Part shown: positions 5,935-9,995 of the stretch, one piece after another
Numbering within the stretch: position 1 is the first letter of the stretch
How the letters are laid out: the number at the start of each line of letters is the position of its first letter
Assembly (NCBI GenBank): GCA_029289015.1
Contig: JARFUL010000042.1
Location: 1 to 9,995 of the forward strand
Length of the DNA: 9,995 nt
Origin: Syntrophobacteria bacterium
GTDB taxonomy: Bacteria > Desulfobacterota > Syntrophobacteria > JARFUL01
Direction: 5' to 3'
The notes under the pieces: model-generated
Databases searched by the model: none
What the model was told of the DNA's origin: nothing
The model's input: only the letters and a program-made list of their open reading frames with translations
Made by a program: the position numbers and the translations under genes

Positions 5935-6873
5935 ATGGGAGAGAAGCTGTTGTTCGGGGTTGACAGTTCCGAGACCTCCCGGGCCGCGCTCGCGGTGGTG
6001 GGGGACCTGCTCAAATCCTCAGAGGGTCTCGACGCGACGATCTTTCACTGCGCGACCCCCTTCGGTGACGACGAGACTGTGCACCTTGATGAAACCGTTC
6101 CGCGAGTAGTTCCCATTGCAGGCTCCAAGGCCGCGGACAACCAGAGGGTCCTCAGCCTCGCGAAGGACGCGCTGGTGGGCTCGGGGTTTGACAGCTCCAG
6201 GGTGTCGACCGCGCTGCAGGAATACTGTTCCGACCCCGCGGTGGCCATGCTGCACATGGCCTGCAACCAGGGTTACGAGACCATCGCGCTGGCCAGGAGA
6301 AAGAGGGCTCGAACCGATCCATCGCCCATGGGCTCCGTGGCCTACCGCCTCGTGTACACCGCGGACAAGCGGGCCATCTGGCTGGTGGATCCGCCCCTTG
6401 TTTCCAAAGATGTGCTGGTGGCCCTCGTGGGCGCGCCCATCAGCCGCAGGGTGATGGAGCACGTGGCCAGATACTTCGGCCACCTGAGAGACGAGAGAAT
6501 CACCTTCATGCACGTGGTGCCCCGCCTCCCCCCAGCCTACTGGGACGACGGGCACATCCTCAAAGGGGACGAGCGCAAGGAGCGGATAGCCAAGATAGCG
6601 AGTGACTACGGCGAGATGGTCAAGGATGTCGCGGATATAGGCAGAGAGATGCTCCTTGAAGCGGGAGTGCCCAGGAAGAACGTGAAATTCAGGGTGCGGA
6701 CCCTCAAGCGGGGCATGGCCCGGGACATCATAAGGGAGATGGAGAGGGGCCGCTACGGCATCCTGGTGATAGGCCGCAGGGGCTCCAGGAACATCAGCAG
6801 GTTCCCCTTGGGCAGCAAGGCCGCGAAGCTTCTGCACAGCGCCAGGGGCCGGATGGTCTGCATCGTCAACTGA
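5935..6873 (+). CDS. Tandem-domain universal stress protein (UspA family)
   Basis: The protein has 312 residues in two Usp folds, about 1-150 and 157-312. Domain 1 opens with KLLFGVDSSETSRAALAVV and domain 2 with KDVLVALVGAPISRRVMEHV, both typical first strand and helix. Domain 2 ends with an intact ATP-binding signature G280-x2-G283-x9-G293-S294 (GRRGSRNISRFPLGS). Domain 1 has the same spacing, but the first two glycines are A120 and K123, with only G133-S134 kept, so it probably binds no nucleotide. ATG 5935 is chosen because domain 1 starts there. The in-frame ATG at 5800 adds 45 residues that do not resemble the family. The ribosome binding site is weak. A 143-base gap with no obvious promoter separates it from the cNMP gene, so cotranscription is likely. 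Confidence 0.87.
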   Translation: MGEKLLFGVDSSETSRAALAVVGDLLKSSEGLDATIFHCATPFGDDETVHLDETVPRVVPIAGSKAADNQRVLSLAKDALVGSGFDSSRVSTALQEYCSDPAVAMLHMACNQGYETIALARRKRARTDPSPMGSVAYRLVYTADKRAIWLVDPPLVSKDVLVALVGAPISRRVMEHVARYFGHLRDERITFMHVVPRLPPAYWDDGHILKGDERKERIAKIASDYGEMVKDVADIGREMLLEAGVPRKNVKFRVRTLKRGMARDIIREMERGRYGILVIGRRGSRNISRFPLGSKAAKLLHSARGRMVCIVN

Positions 6874-6891
6874 CCTGAAAGGAAGTGCAAG

Positions 6892-7188
6892 ATGAGAGCG
6901 GGGGTTATCTTCACCGGAACGGGTCCGATTCTTATCCTGACCACCTACAGTTCCTTTGGTGACGGGAATTTCGTGGAGAAGCTCAACACCAAGGGCATAA
7001 GCAAGTTCCTGGCCTACGAGGTGCCCATTGACCTGGTGAAAAAGAGGTACGGCAGGCACTTCGACGTGATCATCAAAGACGTCTCCCAGGAGGACGATCT
7101 CAGGATCCTCGACTTCGACGGCCACAGGGTCTTCTACAACTTCTCCTTCGACGAGATGGGGGACGCGTACTACCACGAGGAGAAATGA
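6892..7188 (+). CDS. Conserved hypothetical 98-residue cytosolic protein
   Basis: This is a small soluble protein starting MRAGVIFTGTGPILILTTYS, with an LNTKGISKFLAYEVPIDLVK segment and an acidic C-terminal half ending in DAYYHEEK. It has no signal peptide, membrane segment or cysteine. I recall similar short proteins in anaerobic bacteria annotated only as cytosolic or hypothetical, but I cannot give a function. A GGAAG site lies 6 bases before the ATG, and the gene begins 18 bases after the usp stop, so the two are almost certainly one transcript. Regular codon use and good spacing support a real gene. The early GxIFTGTGPILIL stretch looks like a buried beta strand with a glycine-rich turn, possibly a binding loop, which is speculation. 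Confidence 0.8.
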   Translation: MRAGVIFTGTGPILILTTYSSFGDGNFVEKLNTKGISKFLAYEVPIDLVKKRYGRHFDVIIKDVSQEDDLRILDFDGHRVFYNFSFDEMGDAYYHEEK

Positions 7189-7222
7189 GGGGGCCTGCCA
7201 TAAAGCTTCGGCCGGCCCTCAT
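7185..7222 (+). terminator. Hairpin at the end of the usp unit, no T tract
   Basis: Bases overlapping the stop codon of the 98-residue gene (ATGAGG followed by GGGCC) can pair with GGCCCTCAT (7214-7222) with a small bulge. No T run follows, so it is not a standard intrinsic terminator. It may protect the 3' end or act with Rho. Confidence 0.3.
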
Positions 7223-7428
7223 GGTCGCGTCCCAAGGACCGGCGCGCCCCCACACCTTGCCCTGAGCCCCGGCCTATGGTCATGGCCCGCGATCCCGGGC
7301 CATTCCCCTGGAATCGAGCCATAACGCCTAAGTATGCCCTCTTTGGCAAGACCTCCCGGCGCGGCAATGCCTGAGCCCCCGGGTGGGAAAGACGCGCGGG
7401 GTGGACTCCGTTTTCATGACACCCATCC

Positions 7429-7457
7429 TTGAACGGGTGACTACAAGCTCCAATCAT
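7429..7457 (+). promoter_or_regulatory. Candidate promoter for the copper cluster
   Basis: TTGAAC (7429-7434), a 17-base spacer and AATCAT (7452-7457) give four-of-six matches in each box. The predicted start, near 7464, falls just before the 16-bp palindrome at 7467. A second possibility is TATCAT at 7579-7584, right before the first gene, but it has no recognisable -35 box. Confidence 0.35.
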
Positions 7458-7466
7458 TCCGAATCA

Positions 7467-7482
7467 TTCTACTAAAGTAGAA
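7467..7482. promoter_or_regulatory. 16-bp palindrome, candidate metal-regulator operator
   Basis: TTCTACT and AGTAGAA are exact reverse complements around AA. The CTAC-N4-GTAG core is reminiscent of BlaI/CopY-family operators, which carry CTACA-NN-TGTAG-type symmetry, but the innermost bases differ. It lies 113 bases upstream of the first copper-cluster gene and close to a possible transcription start. No regulator of that family is in the window. Confidence 0.5.
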
Positions 7483-7595
7483 CTCCAATACTCAAGCCAC
7501 CAGGCTTCAAGCCGACCGTCCGGGAGATCAAGTAAATTTCTTTACTGCCCCCTGTCACGTTTTCCCTTTTCAGTTGTATATCATAGTAAAACAAT

Positions 7596-8033
7596 ATGGT
7601 TGAAAAGAGCGTTGAGAAGCCCAGAGGTAGAACCGGACGGCTGCCCCTCGCGCTCGGGGCCACGGCCTTTGTCTTCATCACCGTGCTCTTTTTGGCAGGG
7701 TCATGGATGGCTCTGGCAGGCGGCATGGGCCGGGGAGGCATGGGCCACGGGATGATGGGCGGATATGGCAGGGACATGATGGAGTGGGGCCAAAAGGTCC
7801 TGCCCGGTCCCGGCTACTATCAGACCGAAAGGCCGGGCGAGCTCAACCGGGACGACTACCGGGAGATCGAGGGCCTCAGAAGAGAGATAAGAGAGAAGAG
7901 GCGGGATCTGGCATCTCTGTTCAAGTCCGAAAACCCGGACAGAAAGCTGATAGACAGGAAGCTCGAGGAGCTCGACAGGCTTGAACAGGAGCTGGATATG
8001 AGGATCGCGGACTACGAAGCAAAGAGGAGATGA
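7596..8033 (+). CDS. Membrane-anchored Met/His-rich ZraP/CpxP-like metal-binding protein
   Basis: The protein has 145 residues. A basic N-terminus (RGRTGR, residues 10-15) is followed by a hydrophobic segment at about 17-41 that is either a membrane anchor or an uncleaved signal. Next comes a Gly/Met/His stretch at 42-62 (GGMGRGGMGHGMMGGYGRDMM), suited to copper(I) binding by methionine sulphur. Residues 84-145 are highly charged and helical with leucine heptads, including REIEGLRREIREKRRDL and KLEELDRLEQELDM, as in periplasmic ZraP/CpxP-type heavy-metal sensors. Location ahead of a DUF2933 gene and copA supports a role in periplasmic copper handling or sensing. The ATG at 7596 lacks a visible ribosome binding site, yet it gives the best signal sequence. 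Family assignment rests on architecture, not on a diagnostic motif. Confidence 0.78.
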   Translation: MVEKSVEKPRGRTGRLPLALGATAFVFITVLFLAGSWMALAGGMGRGGMGHGMMGGYGRDMMEWGQKVLPGPGYYQTERPGELNRDDYREIEGLRREIREKRRDLASLFKSENPDRKLIDRKLEELDRLEQELDMRIADYEAKRR

Positions 8034-8038
8034 GAGCC

Positions 8039-8089
8039 ATGAAACGATTTACGATACCAAGGGTGGCCCATTGCAGCGAAGGACACTGA
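8039..8089 (+). CDS. Possible 16-residue peptide after the ZraP-like gene
   Basis: An ATG with a GAGGAG site about 8 bases upstream opens a 16-codon frame, MKRFTIPRVAHCSEGH, ending in TGA. The ribosome binding site is better than that of either neighbouring gene, and the end of the peptide holds Cys and two His that could bind metal. It starts 5 bases after the preceding stop codon. It could equally be the remnant of a lost gene or chance. No longer product is obtained by a simple frameshift. Confidence 0.25.
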   Translation: MKRFTIPRVAHCSEGH

Positions 8090-8097
8090 ACGGGGTC

Positions 8098-8122
8098 CCG
8101 GGCATGACCTTAAACTGCCCGG
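8098..8122 (+). other. Perfect 7-bp hairpin between the ZraP-like and DUF2933 genes
   Basis: CCGGGCA (8098-8104) pairs exactly with TGCCCGG (8116-8122) around an 11-base loop. No T tract follows, so it is a weak terminator at best. It may mark the end of the first transcript ahead of the strong promoter at 8184. Confidence 0.4.
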
Positions 8123-8183
8123 CTCAGCAGGCCGGTGAAATAATGATAACGGCCAAGGAGAATTGTAAAGTTGAATCCGTGCA

Positions 8184-8212
8184 TTGAGATGGCAACACAA
8201 CGAGAGTATAAT
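8184..8212 (+). promoter_or_regulatory. Near-consensus sigma-70 promoter for DUF2933 and copA
   Basis: TTGAGA (8184-8189), exactly 17 bases, then TATAAT (8207-8212): five of six and six of six consensus bases. Transcription would start near 8219, only about 14 bases before the ATG at 8233. The 17-base spacer differs from the 19-20 base spacers of MerR/CueR-controlled promoters, so another control, or none, is expected. Confidence 0.72.
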
Positions 8213-8232
8213 TTTAAGATAATGATTTAACA

Positions 8233-8430
8233 ATGAAACAGAAGCTTAGTGGCATATTCAAGAATCACCCGGCCATGATGGTGATCGGCTGCCTGATTCC
8301 TCTCGCGGCCCTTGGAGCGCTCTCATACATGGGGGTCGTGGGGTCATGGGGATACTACGCGTTGCTTCTGCTGTGTCCCCTGGCCCATATCCTGATGATG
8401 CACAGAGGCACCGATGATGAATGCCACTAG
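8233..8430 (+). CDS. DUF2933-type small membrane protein
   Basis: The protein has 65 residues. A short basic N-terminus (KQKLSGIFKNH) precedes two hydrophobic segments at about 15-36 and 38-55. The second, ALLLLCPLAHILMMH, carries the Cys-Pro-x-x-His pattern and the following Met-Met-His that I associate with the DUF2933 family. Such proteins often sit beside copper-exporting ATPases; their function is not established. The Cys, His and Met residues at the membrane edge, with the C-terminal GTDDECH, could ligate copper. No ribosome binding site is visible before the ATG. The gene follows its own strong promoter and lies 72 bases before copA, so the two probably form one transcript. Confidence 0.75.
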   Translation: MKQKLSGIFKNHPAMMVIGCLIPLAALGALSYMGVVGSWGYYALLLLCPLAHILMMHRGTDDECH

Positions 8431-8502
8431 GTCTAGGCGTGACAATGTCCTGGGCAAGGAAGCGGAAGAGCCCGTCCGAATATCAGGATGAAGTAGAAAG
8501 TC

Positions 8503-9995
8503 GTGGCTAACGAGAGAGTAGAGCTTCCGGTTGTGGGCATGAGCTGCGCCAGCTGCGCGGCCAATGTGGAGCGCACCCTGAAGCAGAAGATAGACGGCGT
8601 GACCTCCGCGTCCGTCAACTTCGCGACCGAGACCGCGACCGTGGAGTTCGACCCCGAGGTGACCGGCACCAGAGCCATTGCCAGGGCGGTCCACGACGCG
8701 GGCTACGAGCTCATCGTCCCCCAGGAGACCAGGAGGGTTGAGCTTCCCGTGGTGGGCATGACCTGCGCGAGGTGCGCGGCCACGGTGGAAAAGACGCTGA
8801 ACGAGAAGGTGGAGGGCATTACCTCGGCCAGCGTCAACTTCGCGACCGAGACCGCGGCCGTGGAGTTCGACCCCGCGGTTGCGAGTCCCCAGGCCATGGC
8901 CCAAGCGGTCCACGACGCGGGCTATGAGCTGGTCCTTCCCGCGGAGCACGAAGACGAGCCGGACCCGGAGCAGGCCGCAAGGGCGAGGGAGCTTCGCGCG
9001 CAAAAAAGGTTCTTCTGGGTGGGCGTAGCCTTCACCGTGCCCCTCTTCGTCCTCTCCATGGGGCGGGACTTCTTTATCTTCGGGGAATGGGCCCACGCCG
9101 CGTGGATGAACTGGCTCTTCTTTCTCCTGGCCACTCCGGTGCAGTTCTACACCGGCTCGGGGTTCTACACCGGAGGCTATAGGTCCATACGGTCCGGCGC
9201 GGCCAACATGGACGTTCTGGTCGCGATGGGCTCGTCCGCGGCCTACTTCTACTCCACCGCGGTACTGATTTTCCCCGGCATAGGCGATCACGTCTACTTC
9301 GAGACCGCGGCCCTTATCATCACCCTCATCAAGCTGGGCAAGCTCCTGGAGGCCCGGGCCAAGGGCCAGGCCTCCGCGGCCATAAGAAAGCTCATGGACC
9401 TGGCCCCAAAGGTGGCCCACGTGGAGGACGAGACGGGCGAGGTTAGGGACGTGCCGGCGGAGCAGGTTAGGCCGGGACAGGTGGTGTTGGTGAGGCCGGG
9501 GGAGTTTATCCCCGTGGACGGGGTGGTCGCGTCCGGGCGGTCAGCGGTTGACGAGTCCATGCTCACCGGGGAGTCCATCCCCGTGGACAAGACCGAGGGG
9601 GACAAGGTCTTCGGCGCGACGGTGAACCAGCAGGGGCTCCTCAAGGTAAGAGCCACGTCCGTGGGGTCCGAGACCGCGCTGGCCCAGATCATCCGGCTGG
9701 TGCGGGAGGCCCAGGGCTCCAAACCCCCCATCCAGCGGCTGGCAGACAGGGTCTCCGCGGTGTTCGTGCCGGTTATCATCGTCATTGCCTCCGTTACCTT
9801 CGCGATCTGGTGGCTCGCGGGGGGCCAGTTCGTGCCCGCGATGATCCACATGGTCGCGGTTCTGGTGATCGCGTGTCCCTGCGCGCTGGGCCTCGCCACC
9901 CCCACGGCCGTCATGGTGGGCACAGGCAAGGGCGCGCAGATGGGCATACTCTTCAAGAACTCCGAAGCCCTGGAGACGGCCCACAAGCTCAGCAC
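8503..9995 (+). CDS. copA: Copper-translocating P-type ATPase CopA, 3' end cut by window edge
   Basis: This P1B-1 ATPase exports Cu(I) from the cytosol at the expense of ATP. 497 codons are visible. Two heavy-metal-associated domains have GMSCASC (C15, C18) and GMTCARC (C88, C91). Membrane helices follow, including [37 protein letters not shown], and a segment with [17 protein letters not shown]. The actuator loop carries TGES at 355-358, and the metal-transport helix carries CPC at 458-460 in [12 protein letters not shown]. The window stops shortly before the expected DKTGT phosphorylation site, so ATPase integrity cannot be judged. The start is GTG at 8503, since a TAG lies in frame three codons earlier and no ATG precedes the first metal domain. 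Its ribosome binding site is poor. Confidence 0.95.
   Translation, partial: MANERVELPVVGMSCASCAANVERTLKQKIDGVTSASVNFATETATVEFDPEVTGTRAIARAVHDAGYELIVPQETRRVELPVVGMTCARCAATVEKTLNEKVEGITSASVNFATETAAVEFDPAVASPQAMAQAVHDAGYELVLPAEHEDEPDPEQAARARELRAQKRFFWVGVAFTVPLFVLSMGRDFFIFGEWAHAAWMNWLFFLLATPVQFYTGSGFYTGGYRSIRSGAANMDVLVAMGSSAAYFYSTAVLIFPGIGDHVYFETAALIITLIKLGKLLEARAKGQASAAIRKLMDLAPKVAHVEDETGEVRDVPAEQVRPGQVVLVRPGEFIPVDGVVASGRSAVDESMLTGESIPVDKTEGDKVFGATVNQQGLLKVRATSVGSETALAQIIRLVREAQGSKPPIQRLADRVSAVFVPVIIVIASVTFAIWWLAGGQFVPAMIHMVAVLVIACPCALGLATPTAVMVGTGKGAQMGILFKNSEALETAHKLS
8521..8936 (+). repeat. Tandem duplication encoding the two metal-binding domains of CopA
   Basis: Two copies with a 219-base (73-codon) period, about 8521-8717 and 8740-8936, encode the two domains. 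The stretch at 8614-8656 matches 8833-8875 with one difference in 43 bases. A second near-identical block, GCGGTCCACGACGCGGGCTA, recurs at the end of each copy. Similarity at silent positions points to a fairly recent duplication or to gene conversion. Confidence 0.85.

Larger units (their letters stand above)
7189..7595. other. Non-coding region upstream of the copper cluster
   Basis: These 407 bases hold no convincing gene. A minus-strand frame of 95 codons has low-complexity, non-protein-like content. The left part is GC-rich and contains a perfect 8-bp hairpin ATGGCCCG/CGGGCCAT (7282-7289 with 7296-7303). From about 7450 the sequence becomes AT-richer and contains three dyads: 7467-7482, 7494-7507 (AAGCC/GGCTT) and 7531-7546 (AGTAAA/TTTACT). 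An 8-base direct repeat AATCATTC occurs at 7452 and 7462. Confidence 0.6.

Noticed and set aside
6019..7176. Long minus-strand frame of 385 codons opposite usp and the 98-residue gene
   Set aside because: It lies antisense to two well-supported genes, and its His, Val and Gly-rich translation is typical of a shadow frame in GC-rich DNA.
7170..7457. Minus-strand frame of 95 codons in the gap before the copper cluster
   Set aside because: It overlaps the end of the 98-residue gene and has no ribosome binding site, domain or membrane pattern. Its composition is that of random GC-rich sequence.
7550..7575. Possible sigma-54 promoter (TGTCAC) ahead of the ZraP-like gene
   Set aside because: The -12 element TTGCA/T is absent at the required distance.
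8344..9420. Minus-strand frame of 358 codons opposite copA
   Set aside because: It is a shadow of the copA metal-binding and membrane region, with repeated low-complexity segments mirroring the domain duplication.

Overview
The window reads as a chromosomal segment of a GC-rich, anaerobic-type bacterium. The best guess is a deltaproteobacterial (Desulfobacterota-like) lineage. The futalosine menaquinone genes, the single-domain cNMP-binding protein beside a tandem universal stress protein, and the frequent AGG and ATA codons fit that group, but the assignment is inference and not a measured phylogeny. I see no rRNA, tRNA, CRISPR array, insertion sequence or integrase.

Left part (1-4806, all minus strand): a TetR-family regulator is followed by a tightly packed menaquinone operon in the order mqnE, mqnC, mqnX, mqnA, with mqnA running off the left edge. 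Every junction inside the operon overlaps by 1-3 bases. The genes cover the early and middle futalosine pathway: chorismate dehydratase, aminodeoxyfutalosine synthase, aminodeoxyfutalosine deaminase and the cyclic dehypoxanthinylfutalosine synthase. mqnB and mqnD are not in the window. The tetR gene carries a perfect 26-bp palindrome just ahead of its ribosome binding site. A degenerate copy with the same TGACC-N4-GGTCA core and the same placement sits ahead of mqnE. An intrinsic terminator lies between tetR and the second site. This suggests a local repressor controlling itself and menaquinone synthesis.

Middle part (4807-7188, plus strand): an AT-rich promoter island precedes a leader of about 300 nt with nested inverted repeats. 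It leads to a cNMP-binding-domain protein with no DNA-binding domain, then a two-domain universal stress protein, then a conserved 98-residue protein of unknown function. These look like one signalling or stress cassette.

Right part (7189-9995, plus strand): about 400 bp of non-coding DNA with several dyads precedes a copper-handling cluster. It contains a membrane-anchored Met/His-rich ZraP/CpxP-like protein, a possible 16-residue peptide, a DUF2933-type small membrane protein with its own near-consensus promoter, and the N-terminal 497 residues of a CopA-type P1B ATPase with two tandem heavy-metal-associated domains. The copA gene runs off the right edge just before its phosphorylation motif would be expected.
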